This document shows, piece by piece, positions 17,801-26,028 of a stretch of 35,034 bases of DNA; the stretch's first letter is position 1; every line of letters begins with the position of its first letter. Both the position numbers and the translations under genes were made by a program. The notes under the pieces were generated by a model, which saw nothing but the letters and a program-made list of their open reading frames with translations, was not told the origin of the DNA and made no database searches. The stretch lies in IMG/VR virus record IMGVR_UViG_3300022752_000209, positions 1 through 35,034 of that record; one strand, 5' to 3'. This DNA comes from a virus.

Positions 17801-19407
17801 GCATTTGTAACTGCTGTTAAAGATATAGCATTAGTAATAGATGATATTCTAAATAATTGACTACCTACAGAAATAAAGTCACCTCCCTCAAGATCAGTGT
17901 CGAAAGTGGTACCTGATCCTGTTATAGTGGGAGAACCACTTGTGGTTGATACTGTTCCATTTAAAGCTACTTGCGTCGGAACAATATTAGCAGTAAAATC
18001 CACAAATGCACTATTATCATAATATACTTGTTTTACATCTTCCTCAAACTTATAACCCGTAGCCATATTAACATCAAATAGATAAAGTTTATAAACTGCA
18101 GTAGATCCTCCAACAGTGCCTGAATAATAGTCAACTGCTCTTACTCTTGCATTTCCTACAATATTAGCACCACTTGCCGGAGAACCTTTTGCTGTAGTAT
18201 ATCTGTCATACAACTTTATTTGAACTGTATTTGTAATATCCGGTATACTGTAGACATCAGTAATATATAGATAATTTCCAACCTCAGTAGAAACTGTACC
18301 CGAATTTACGTTAGCAAAACTTCTTGCTTTATTTCCTATAATATACTTTTTATTAATATTCTCAATTTCGTAACCTTTTACATATGCTTTTCCTCTAGAC
18401 AAGGATGCCACATATAGATTATCATTACCACCATCTGCTTCAGTTAAATATCCATCTCTAATAGCATTACCAGATTTTAAATGACTAATTACTTCTAAAC
18501 CAAAAGGTCTAACAATATAATCACCTGATTCGTCATACGTGCGACGAGCTAATGTGTCAGCCAGTAAGTTATATTCCACAGTGGGTTTTAAGAAAGTGAT
18601 TTCATTATTTTCGATTCGCATTAATTCTATAAAATTAGAATCATCAATTGAAGAATTAAAAGTTAGGCTTCTTGCCTCCAGTGTCAAGTCTATTTTGTAT
18701 CTGTCTGCCCCCGGTGCAAAATAGTTGGATGTGCCAATTGCTGGATCCAATAACGATGAATCATCTGCATCATCTATAATTTTTTCAGTAATTAAAAATC
18801 CTACCTTTTTATCTGCTGTAGTTAGACTATATTTGCTTACAATTAAAGTAGAATTTGAAAAATAAGCAAAATTTCCTTTTGTAAATACTACACCTTGACT
18901 AATATTAAATGCTGTGCCCGAACCACATGGAGTAACCACAGCTGCTCTAACTGATATCGTGGAAGTTGAATTGACTAAAATCTCGTTGGCTTCAAATTGA
19001 GATGTAGATCCAGTTGTACCAGAGTTAATATATTTTACGTAGATGGTAGGAGGATCTTCACCAATAGCTACTGTTTGATTCACAACAATGGCTTTTAGCC
19101 CAGTACTTTGCCCTGTTAATGTGTCTCCTACTAGGTCTTCAATAACATCATCGGCATCAACAGAATTATAAGTTGATTGTAATTTAACAAACTTATAGTT
19201 GCGTTCAAAATGAATTTGACCAGGTTGAACTATAGAACCTTCTTTAAAAATATGTGCGCCGAATCTTTCTATTTGTTTTTGTAGAATAGATTGTAATTGA
19301 GTAAGTTCTCTAGCTTGAACTGCTCTTCCCGGCCTAAACAGTATTCTATAAAACTGTTTGGACTCATTGAAATCGTCATAATATGGACTCTGATTACTTA
19401 CGTACAT
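14872..19407 (-). CDS. Giant DUF4815-family virion structural protein
   Basis: With 1511 residues this is the longest complete gene in the window. The N-terminus, SPYYDDFNESKQFYRILFRPGRAVQARELTQLQSILQKQIERFG, is the hallmark of DUF4815, followed by FKEGSIVQPGQ. The middle contains structural motifs such as NRRYTMRDIGRIENRVKNLEYYTTLNLLE and FIDNF-like segments. These are usual in the large baseplate or tail proteins located after gp8 in cyanophages. The C-terminal 200 residues are acidic and predicted helical. No enzymatic residues are apparent. It probably builds the baseplate periphery in place of T4 gp10-gp12 elements; this placement is inferred from gene order. Confidence 0.8.
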   Translation of the reverse strand: MYVSNQSPYYDDFNESKQFYRILFRPGRAVQARELTQLQSILQKQIERFGAHIFKEGSIVQPGQIHFERNYKFVKLQSTYNSVDADDVIEDLVGDTLTGQSTGLKAIVVNQTVAIGEDPPTIYVKYINSGTTGSTSQFEANEILVNSTSTISVRAAVVTPCGSGTAFNISQGVVFTKGNFAYFSNSTLIVSKYSLTTADKKVGFLITEKIIDDADDSSLLDPAIGTSNYFAPGADRYKIDLTLEARSLTFNSSIDDSNFIELMRIENNEITFLKPTVEYNLLADTLARRTYDESGDYIVRPFGLEVISHLKSGNAIRDGYLTEADGGNDNLYVASLSRGKAYVKGYEIENINKKYIIGNKARSFANVNSGTVSTEVGNYLYITDVYSIPDITNTVQIKLYDRYTTAKGSPASGANIVGNARVRAVDYYSGTVGGSTAVYKLYLFDVNMATGYKFEEDVKQVYYDNSAFVDFTANIVPTQVALNGTVSTTSGSPTITGSGTTFDTDLEGGDFISVGSQLFRISSITNAISLTAVTNASITVTGVNYTLNEARIQEGSKQFYVFELPYQIIKTIDPTNTETVYQVRRIYDFSLSSGQYTLTAGTDETFAPYSTDNYQLVVQADGTWQDLTSKVTRSGTPTGKNITFNLSANASLTSAAVRAITTINKTNAAALRKSKTLNINSTTDVTTKAGATAAIISLDKADIYRLKSISMSDTAFGTSYNSSGASDITDRYDLDNGQRSTFYDLGRIILKPGKTPPTGPIRITFDYFSHGSGDYFSVDSYSDIDYKSIPSINILGKTFNLRDCLDFRPRIGDAGTAFSGAGSSQTEFLNAEVDFQTDYQYYLPKTDKIVLDKTGNAYIVAGPSSATSVEPRTPDDAMALYVLKQNAYVFNVESDIKITEIDNRRYTMRDIGRIENRVKNLEYYTTLNLLENETAALQIQDAEGFDRFKNGFIVDNFSGHGVGDVTNQDYSVAIDTNKRELRPRFSQDFVKLYEQSEVYINFSSLRSANSYTKVGDCILPTYTDEILVQNPIASKDEFINPFNIVTFRGVMTLKPSSDIWFDTLTLPVLKENNNGNYDTLTSFSQARVGYDSIWGAWRNFWFGDEKSESKVVDTTTNKTSVIKTTDAFGKLSSSRFEIVETFDSTTTGEKIVSRVVIPKMRDVDIGFQVSGLKPNTIMYSFFDDVDVSQYTTLDYTSANTIAQFKGAYFVSNVSYNTDLITDDKGNLKGKFCYRSKDLNMPVGNKIFRVSDSYTNGLDRTSYADAVFQASGDLVIKDEFTTLRPKGFPGAGNGDNANVKVEDVPVYTVTGELSAAIGSAGDIGIQSAIGYYIEQAGFTAEDIPNVNEAGLDTVGGAVQVENYFTADEGFDYNNFTDSVINKEFANLNQSITELATGLITGANEVISNNYSSLQEQFNNGWRVGYTEGLAATGTTEGAIASGRARAAEVGMHPVFIDILVQLAEDPTGEFAQTLLGDNPDEQTLSFRLSIVIAGQAIMGMIYDGKKLVKVGP

Positions 19408-19416
19408 GTGTCGCCT

Positions 19417-20730
19417 TTAAAATTCTATCACTAAGTATAGTGATTCAGTTTGATCTATAGCTCTTTGAATCGGTCTAAATGTATCTACATAAAGTATAAA
19501 TCCGGAATCTGCTTTAATTTCTGGATTGGTAATAGATAAAATAGTACCGGTAGCTCCCGCTGCACCTGTAACTATGTCTCCCGCAGAAAATGCATTAGCA
19601 TTGGCTGTCTTACTTTCTGCTTGAAAATATCTAATATTTGCCTTTGAATTGCCTGCATCTGCAGATATAGAAGTTATCACTGCATTAGCTTTTGAATTGC
19701 TACCATTAATAAATTCATCCAAAACATAATTACCCGACACATTAGCTAAATATAGATTGGTTGTAGTTCTATATGCCGATCCACCAGCTACTGTTGTCGT
19801 ACCATACAACTCAGGATCCTTAATAAGACCCGAAATTCTAAAATCATTATCGATTGGAAAAATGCCGCTTTCTTCATTTTCTAATCTGGCATTAATCATA
19901 ACATAATAACCACCAAGCTCTAATCTAGAATTGGCACCATGTCCTCCCTTGGGACTTATAATTGCTCTTGCTGCTGCATTTGAACCGCCGCCTCCGGAAA
20001 TAGTAATGTTAGCATATCTATAACCAGAACCAACATTTACCATATTAATGGCAGATACTACATTAGCGCTTAAAGTTGCATTTGCTGTAGCACCAACCCC
20101 ATCGCCTGTAATAGTAATTGTTGGTGCAGTATTATACCCTGTTCCAGAATTAGTAACTTGAACAATGTTTATAGAACCATCTATCGCTGCGTTAGAAACA
20201 TCTGTTATTTCTGTTTCTACATACATAAAATCTGAGGTCAGGAATCTAGATAACTTAGCAGCGGGTATGGTGTACATATACTTCCATTTGTATCCATCTG
20301 CCGTTGTAATTACACTTGTGGATGTTCCTGTAGGTTTAGTATTCGATTGGCCGCTATTATTGTTGTATAAACACTTATAAACATTATAATTTGCCGGATC
20401 TATAATATAGAACTGACTACCAAAAATATTACTTAATGTATGGTCATACTGAGTATAAACTGTCCCAGCTGTCCAATTGTATCTGGGTATAACATATGCT
20501 ACGTCTGTACCCAGAACACGTTTCATAGCAATCATTCTGTCATACAATCTATACTGAATAGATGAATTATCAGATTCAGTAACTACTGTACCTGTACTAT
20601 CCAAATTATTTGGCCAGGCATCAGTTCTTGCTATAAAAACGTAGATATTAGAAGAAGCCGGTTCGGTAAAAGCTTCTACAAATTGTTCTGCGTTATGGTG
20701 TTTAAATGCGGTAGTTACTAAGGCGCCCAT
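19417..20730 (-). CDS. 8: Baseplate wedge subunit gp8
   Basis: This 437-residue protein matches the T4 gp8 family by its N-terminus. HHNAEQFVEAFTEP is followed by IYVFIARTDAWP, RLYDRMIAMKRV, YVIPRYNWTAGTVYTQYD and DGYKWKYMYTIPA, which together form the gp8 signature. T4 gp8 is 334 residues. The excess is largely explained by an insert at about 188-258 with two GxGY.....I.I.G units, a beta module also seen in the neighbouring gp7-like protein. In T4, gp8 is a dimer in the wedge between gp6/gp7 and gp10. The gene has a perfect late-promoter box upstream and an A-tract just before ATG, but no clear ribosome site. Confidence 0.88.
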   Translation of the reverse strand: MGALVTTAFKHHNAEQFVEAFTEPASSNIYVFIARTDAWPNNLDSTGTVVTESDNSSIQYRLYDRMIAMKRVLGTDVAYVIPRYNWTAGTVYTQYDHTLSNIFGSQFYIIDPANYNVYKCLYNNNSGQSNTKPTGTSTSVITTADGYKWKYMYTIPAAKLSRFLTSDFMYVETEITDVSNAAIDGSINIVQVTNSGTGYNTAPTITITGDGVGATANATLSANVVSAINMVNVGSGYRYANITISGGGGSNAAARAIISPKGGHGANSRLELGGYYVMINARLENEESGIFPIDNDFRISGLIKDPELYGTTTVAGGSAYRTTTNLYLANVSGNYVLDEFINGSNSKANAVITSISADAGNSKANIRYFQAESKTANANAFSAGDIVTGAAGATGTILSITNPEIKADSGFILYVDTFRPIQRAIDQTESLYLVIEF

Positions 20731-20750
20731 ATTTTTTTTCGATTATCTAT

Positions 20751-20758
20751 TATTTATA
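20751..20758 (-). promoter_or_regulatory. T4-type late promoter box TATAAATA
   Basis: A perfect minus-strand TATAAATA sits in the 32-base gap between the gp7-like gene and gp8. Initiation 5-6 bases downstream leaves a leader of about 15 bases, most of it an A-tract abutting the gp8 ATG. It would give gp8 and the peripheral baseplate genes an independent transcript. Confidence 0.65.
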
Positions 20759-20762
20759 TGCC

Positions 20763-23510
20763 CTAGATGGGAATATAAACCGTGTTATCTACAGTATATT
20801 CTAATGTATCTATAGTAATTCGTGTGCTATCTGCTCTCACATTTCCAAGAATTTTAATTGGATAAAAGTTGGGTGATACAATAACATTCTGAACTCCTAC
20901 TAAAGTTGTATCAATAATTACTTCACCAAATACCTCAAACCCAGCAGGATGTAAAAGCTTTTTGACTGCTTCTCTCCATGCGCTTAAAGGCTGAGAAGAT
21001 CGAATCACATATGAAAATGGTTGATAAAAAACTCTATTATCTGTACCTATTCTACCTTCTATAACAAAATCCTCATCTAATTTTCCTGCATTATCAATCC
21101 AACGCCCTTGACCAATACCCACGGCACCAATATTAGCTTGCAGATTAGCAGATTTAGAGTAATAAACCGTTACATTTCCTCTAGTGTTAGCATTAGCAGA
21201 TGTAAATGTAAATGCCCTCGGATGCGGAACAGATAATACAGTGAAGGTTTTTGCAAAATCTTCTATATCATCGGGTAAAATAGAAGTCACTACTACATTA
21301 CCGGATGTATTTCTAATGTTAGATGCCACATTAGCAGTTACGTAAATTGATCTCACTGTTGGTACAGATTGTACTAAAACTGTAGTGTGTCTGTTTATTA
21401 TATTACTTACATTCTTATTGGATATAACTACGTTCCCCCTAGTATTTGCATTGGCAAAAGAAAATCCTATGCTTCTAAAAGTCGGGTAACCATTGCTTGT
21501 TACTACTGCAGTAATTGTAGTATTAACTAAGGTATTTGGGTAACCATTTGAAATAGTAATAGTGCCTGTTGCATCTGCATTAGTTCTGGAAAAAATTAAT
21601 CTTCTGGTATTTGGAACAGATGTGACTGTAGCAATCTCGGTCACATTTTTTAATTTACTAGTTACCAAGTAAACATTAGCATATCCTACATTAGATTGAG
21701 CATTGGCTGTTGCATAAATGATAGTATTACTGGCAATATTGGCAACAACAAACACATTACTATAGTTAATGGTGATGGTATCTCCCACTATTACATTGGA
21801 ACGAAAATATGTACCATTGCCATTAATAACATTACTATTTAAAATAATATTGGCATTGCCTGCTAACTGAGGCTTATTTGTATCGTTTTTAGTCAGCGCA
21901 GTATTATAGGTAACATTAATTACATCACCTACTCTATAAGGATGGCTTTTTTGTAGAGTTATATCTGGACCAGGAATACCACCAAATGCTACAACGACCT
22001 GATTACCAACCAATTCAAATGTTCCGAATACTACGTTACTAATAGTATCTTGAAAGTTTACACTAACATTTTGCCCGGTAACAAAATTATGTGGAGAAGT
22101 AAATACCACATTGGCTGTACTATTGGGACTGTTTACAATATAAACACCGGATGTTGCATTAGTATAGTTACTAGTAAATGCTACATTAACATTAGCACCT
22201 GGCACAAAATTATGTGTTTCATTAAAATTAACTAAAACATTAGTATTGTTAATTATTTGAAAAATACCAGTATATAAATCTACATCTGTTTTATTGAATA
22301 TTGCATTAACATTGTCCCCTGCTACCAATTCATGTTTTATGGGTGTATTTACAAGAACAATATTGCCTTCTAATAAAAATCTAGATGTATAAAATTTATT
22401 TGTCGTATATGTAATAGTTACCGATCCATTAGCATTGGCATTACCGAATATTTTATCAGCTGTAAATGTCTTAAGATTAGGAATAGAAGTAACTGTTAAT
22501 GTTATGTTAGAATTGTTGTAAACGTTGCCTGTAGTAAACTTTGCAACAACATTATCACCTATAACTAGACTATGATTATTGGATAATCGAATTGTTGCAA
22601 TATTTGACAATAAAGCATATGTGCCAACCTTAGTTTCTGTTGGCGCACCTATTGTAACATTTGGTTTAGTATCATATGCTAGACCAAAATTGGTCATTCG
22701 TATATCTCTAATGCCACCTGCATCAGAAACACTATTTACTATAGCAGTAGCTGATCTACCTGTATTGCCAGTTATGGTTATTGATTGTCCCGCGGCGTAT
22801 CCCAAACCTGAAGCCACAACATCTATATCACGAATAATGGGTAATAAATTGGCTGATACAAATGTAGTAGACCCCGATAAAGTATTTGCTAATTTAATAC
22901 CGCGAATATTTTCACCGGGTAAAAATTCGCCCACAATACTGTCACCATTGAGATATATCTCGTAAATGTCATCGCCCAGTGATTGAAAAGATATAACCGC
23001 TTCAACTATCGCTGAGGAATTAGATGTATTACCGGATATTAATGTTCCTTCTAGATCAAATGGGCTACCAGAAATGGCAGTTGCCCGCATAATATAATCT
23101 CGTGTCCATTTTCCATCAGAAGGTTTTAGTACTGATTCATATGGATAAATAAAATCAATTTCTTCATCAAATAAAATTCTAAAAAGAAGACGATATGCTT
23201 CCTCTGAACCCTTAAGCTTATTTAAATCTCTTGCATGTTTTACAAATGATCTTTTATCCGCCAATACATTTTTAGGTAAACCTAAACTATATTGATCTAA
23301 AAAATATTGTAAAAACGAATCTATTGTAGAATCAATATCTGCATATGATCTGGCATTTTGCAGTAATTCTTGGGCTCCTTGATCTTGCTCAATAAATTTA
23401 TAGTAGTATTCCAAAAATATTTTAAAAGTTTCATAATCTGTGGATATATGCTCAGGTAACTGAGATGAAACTAGTATAGATAGTTTTTCTTTTAATCTAG
23501 TTGTTGGCAT
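20763..23510 (-). CDS. gp7-like baseplate wedge protein with internal beta repeats
   Basis: This protein has 915 residues. The first 140 are helical and distinctive: LPEHISTDYETFKIFLEYYYKF, DIDSTIDSFLQYFLDQY, KHARDLNKLKGSEEAYRLLFRILF and LKPSDGKWTRDYI. They match the large structural protein found between gp6 and gp8 in marine T4-like phages. Gene order makes it the positional counterpart of T4 gp7 (1032 residues), though I see no direct T4 gp7 similarity. The region 300-790 is an array of beta units of two kinds: H.(F/L)V.G.NV...F units, and SVP......ANANTRGNV units near 338, 628, 671, 714 and 758. The C-terminus contains a conserved block, RQPFSYVIRS-like, through KKLLHPAGFEVFGEV. It is coupled to gp6 by TAATG. 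Confidence 0.75.
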   Translation of the reverse strand: MPTTRLKEKLSILVSSQLPEHISTDYETFKIFLEYYYKFIEQDQGAQELLQNARSYADIDSTIDSFLQYFLDQYSLGLPKNVLADKRSFVKHARDLNKLKGSEEAYRLLFRILFDEEIDFIYPYESVLKPSDGKWTRDYIMRATAISGSPFDLEGTLISGNTSNSSAIVEAVISFQSLGDDIYEIYLNGDSIVGEFLPGENIRGIKLANTLSGSTTFVSANLLPIIRDIDVVASGLGYAAGQSITITGNTGRSATAIVNSVSDAGGIRDIRMTNFGLAYDTKPNVTIGAPTETKVGTYALLSNIATIRLSNNHSLVIGDNVVAKFTTGNVYNNSNITLTVTSIPNLKTFTADKIFGNANANGSVTITYTTNKFYTSRFLLEGNIVLVNTPIKHELVAGDNVNAIFNKTDVDLYTGIFQIINNTNVLVNFNETHNFVPGANVNVAFTSNYTNATSGVYIVNSPNSTANVVFTSPHNFVTGQNVSVNFQDTISNVVFGTFELVGNQVVVAFGGIPGPDITLQKSHPYRVGDVINVTYNTALTKNDTNKPQLAGNANIILNSNVINGNGTYFRSNVIVGDTITINYSNVFVVANIASNTIIYATANAQSNVGYANVYLVTSKLKNVTEIATVTSVPNTRRLIFSRTNADATGTITISNGYPNTLVNTTITAVVTSNGYPTFRSIGFSFANANTRGNVVISNKNVSNIINRHTTVLVQSVPTVRSIYVTANVASNIRNTSGNVVVTSILPDDIEDFAKTFTVLSVPHPRAFTFTSANANTRGNVTVYYSKSANLQANIGAVGIGQGRWIDNAGKLDEDFVIEGRIGTDNRVFYQPFSYVIRSSQPLSAWREAVKKLLHPAGFEVFGEVIIDTTLVGVQNVIVSPNFYPIKILGNVRADSTRITIDTLEYTVDNTVYIPI

Positions 23511-25360
23511 TATAGCGCGACATCAACTGCAGTTACTGTTAAACCTTGTAATCTATTTGCAAGAGAATCTAAAGTGCTATCATCCAACACTAAAATTTGT
23601 TCTCTATTAACAGATAGATCATAGGAAGCTTCTTGCATTTCTGCAGTTATTCTTAAATCAGTTTGCCCGGCAGGATAACCAACGGGGGTAAAATTATTGA
23701 TAGTTAAAGTTCCCGTGGCGTAATTTACTATTCCAATATTATTGATTATAATTACGCCCGATACGGCATCTTTTAGCTGCAGAGTTCCGGTTCCATTGTA
23801 ATTGATTGGATTATCGTTTGGAGAATCCACAATTGTGACCGCTGAAACAGTTCCACCACTTATAACATTAAATCTGGTGGACTTGACACCATACGGATAA
23901 ATTTTATTATAAAATCTAATAGCATTGGGTCCCGTAAAAGAATTAGAAACATTTAGAGTCGGCTGTATTCTTTTTTGCAGATTTATTCCTATTAAAGATC
24001 CAACGATTGCTGTACTTGATGCATCTATAGCACTAGTTAATTTTGAATAATAAAAATTAGCATCAAATTTTTGTAAATTATTACTAAAGAAATTTTGAAT
24101 AGCTGTTGTTACCAAAGAAACGAATTGCGAATTAGATAGTGTAGTATTTCTACTATTATACTTAACTGTAACATTTAAATTAACATAAAAATATTCGGGA
24201 TCCACAAAATCTATTTGTATTCCCAATAATTTTTTCGGGGACAATATTGTGTTTTTAATAAATTCTTTAGTTGAATTACTAATAACGTAACCTGTGTATG
24301 GTTTTAACGATATTAAAATTTTACCATAAATGGGAGGATCATTGTCCTCCCCACCCCAGACTGCTATCGACTCTGCTAAAGGATAATTGGTTTGTATAAT
24401 AGATTTAAAATCTGCAGCGGTAACTGCTCTATTTTGTGCAAGATATTGTCTCGGTGCATTAAATTTAATTTCAGATAATGTTTCTTTAGGCGCACCGCCT
24501 GTTGAATTATCATTTACAGTAATTATTACATTACTATTGCCATTGATTGTACCGGTTAATGTAAATGATTGATCTATAATATTGGACACATTTGCTGCAT
24601 CTCCGGACGAAACTAGATATTGAATTATAACTAAATTGCCGGGTGTTAACGTAGCACCAAGAACTCCATCACCAAAATAAATTTGATATCTGCCGTTAGC
24701 ATTTTCTTCCAAGAAATATACCTTGGAACCTGCTTCCACCCTCGTTAAATCTGTTGCTAAAGTATATACATTTTGAGTAGTATCCGCATTAGAATTTTGT
24801 ACAATTATTCTTAAGGTTGAAGTGTCAATATTTTGCGCAGGTATTTCAAATTTTTCCGCAGTATTGCCGAGAGCTACCGTATACTTGTATTCGAAGTTTT
24901 GTCCTTCTTTGATCAATATACTACTAAAAATATACTGCCCCCCGGAAGGAGTTATTGTATATGGTTCCAAATTAACAAATGTATAAGTGCCACCATTAAA
25001 GGCTGAGGTAAACGTAGTATACCTATCCATCGTTAAAGATGCGGGAGAGCCGGCTGGACTATTTACTTGTACTGTTATAGTAGCAACTGCTCCTCGTACA
25101 GATCTCGGCGTATAACCAAGATGTTTCGCGATGGATACAGCCGAGGTTCTTTTCACTGCACTATCCAAAAATAATTCATTAATTACCATATTAGCAAGAT
25201 AGGCATTATAATGAGTATTATATGCTAATAAATCTATTAATGTAGATAATGCAGAACCTTCAAAATCATAATCAGTAAACTCGGTCTGCCCATGTAAATA
25301 GGTTTTCAGATTAGTTTTTATGGTGTCAAAATCAAGTTCTGCTACTCGTAAATTTGCCAT
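23510..25360 (-). CDS. 6: Baseplate wedge subunit gp6 (baseplate J family)
   Basis: This protein has 616 residues, close to the 660 of T4 gp6. The N-terminus has the standard gp6 block: DFDTIKTNLKTYL, TDYDFEGSALSTLIDLLAYNTHYNAY, NELFLDSAVKRTSAVSIAKHLGYTPRS. The central Baseplate_J motif reads QNRAVTAADFKSIIQTNYP, followed by VWGGEDNDPPIYGKI. In T4, gp6 forms the continuous inner ring of the baseplate and with gp7 makes the (gp6)2-gp7 wedge core. It starts next to the gp25 stop, the partner with which gp6 interacts. No anomalies are seen. Confidence 0.92.
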   Translation of the reverse strand: MANLRVAELDFDTIKTNLKTYLHGQTEFTDYDFEGSALSTLIDLLAYNTHYNAYLANMVINELFLDSAVKRTSAVSIAKHLGYTPRSVRGAVATITVQVNSPAGSPASLTMDRYTTFTSAFNGGTYTFVNLEPYTITPSGGQYIFSSILIKEGQNFEYKYTVALGNTAEKFEIPAQNIDTSTLRIIVQNSNADTTQNVYTLATDLTRVEAGSKVYFLEENANGRYQIYFGDGVLGATLTPGNLVIIQYLVSSGDAANVSNIIDQSFTLTGTINGNSNVIITVNDNSTGGAPKETLSEIKFNAPRQYLAQNRAVTAADFKSIIQTNYPLAESIAVWGGEDNDPPIYGKILISLKPYTGYVISNSTKEFIKNTILSPKKLLGIQIDFVDPEYFYVNLNVTVKYNSRNTTLSNSQFVSLVTTAIQNFFSNNLQKFDANFYYSKLTSAIDASSTAIVGSLIGINLQKRIQPTLNVSNSFTGPNAIRFYNKIYPYGVKSTRFNVISGGTVSAVTIVDSPNDNPINYNGTGTLQLKDAVSGVIIINNIGIVNYATGTLTINNFTPVGYPAGQTDLRITAEMQEASYDLSVNREQILVLDDSTLDSLANRLQGLTVTAVDVAL

Positions 25361-25762
25361 TTATCTTACTCTAGTTAATGCTGTTGTGAGAGTTACTGGT
25401 TTTTCAGAGTTAATCAATTGAAATTCGATTGAAACTTCTATACCATTTTCGTCTGGTCGAGGATTAATTTTAACATCATTCAATCTTACTCTGGGCTCAA
25501 ACTTATTCACAACATCTATAATAGTTTGTTGCATTGTTCGCTCTATAATAGGATCCCAATTTTCAAATAACAATGAATGTATTTGACATCCTATTTCTGG
25601 ATGAAAGGGCCTTTCATAATGTTTAGTAAGTAATAAATTTCTTAGTGATTGTTTAATTGCATCTTCATCCGTTTTCTTGACAATATCTGCAGATGAGGGA
25701 TGGGACGTAAATAAAAAACTAAAATCCTTGAATTGTCTTATTTTTCTGTCTATTGTAACCAT
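25361..25762 (-). CDS. 25: Baseplate wedge subunit gp25
   Basis: This protein has 133 residues, the same size as T4 gp25 (132). It carries the GPW/gp25 fold motifs KQSLRNLLLTKHYERPFHPEIGCQIHSLLF, the EPR motif at residues 89-91 (KFEPRVRL) and a final strand pair. Gp25 clamps gp6 dimers in the inner baseplate and resembles T6SS TssE. It is coupled to the PAAR gene upstream (TAATG) and is adjacent to gp6 downstream. Confidence 0.93.
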   Translation of the reverse strand: MVTIDRKIRQFKDFSFLFTSHPSSADIVKKTDEDAIKQSLRNLLLTKHYERPFHPEIGCQIHSLLFENWDPIIERTMQQTIIDVVNKFEPRVRLNDVKINPRPDENGIEVSIEFQLINSEKPVTLTTALTRVR

Positions 25763-26007
25763 TAGTTAGCTATTACTTTAGTGCTGCCTTGGGTTATGGT
25801 GTCGTTTCTAGTATCTCTGTCACCTATTCTGCATACAGCAATACCATCAACAAAAATTTTACTGCTGCCCTGAACCATAGAATCATTTCTGGTATCTAGA
25901 TCGCCTACACGCACTGCACCTAAACCATCCACAAATACTTTACTACTACCATTATTCTTAGTATCGTTTCTGGTGTCTTTATCACCAATTCTAGCTATTC
26001 CGGGCAT
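25762..26007 (-). CDS. PAAR-repeat spike-tip protein (gp5.4-like)
   Basis: This 81-residue protein contains three units exactly 27 residues apart, at residues 6, 33 and 60: R(I/V)GD.DTRND, followed by GS(S/T)K(V/I)(F/I)V(D/A). The ARxGD...GSxxVxVxG pattern and MPGIARIGD start identify a PAAR protein. By family it caps the trimeric spike and sharpens the membrane-puncturing tip, as T4 gp5.4 does. It lies next to the spike gene, as expected. Unusually, no histidine is present; typical PAAR tips bind metal through His and Cys. Here TRND occupies the turn where His is usual, and the only cysteine is Cys59. Confidence 0.88.
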   Translation of the reverse strand: MPGIARIGDKDTRNDTKNNGSSKVFVDGLGAVRVGDLDTRNDSMVQGSSKIFVDGIAVCRIGDRDTRNDTITQGSTKVIAN

Positions 26008-26028
26008 ATTAATATTTATTGGATAAAT

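Noticed and set aside
26013-26020. AATAAATA box upstream of the PAAR gene as a late promoter
   Set aside because: It is a one-mismatch match only six bases from the start codon, leaving no room for a leader; the gap is only 21 bases and AT-rich.
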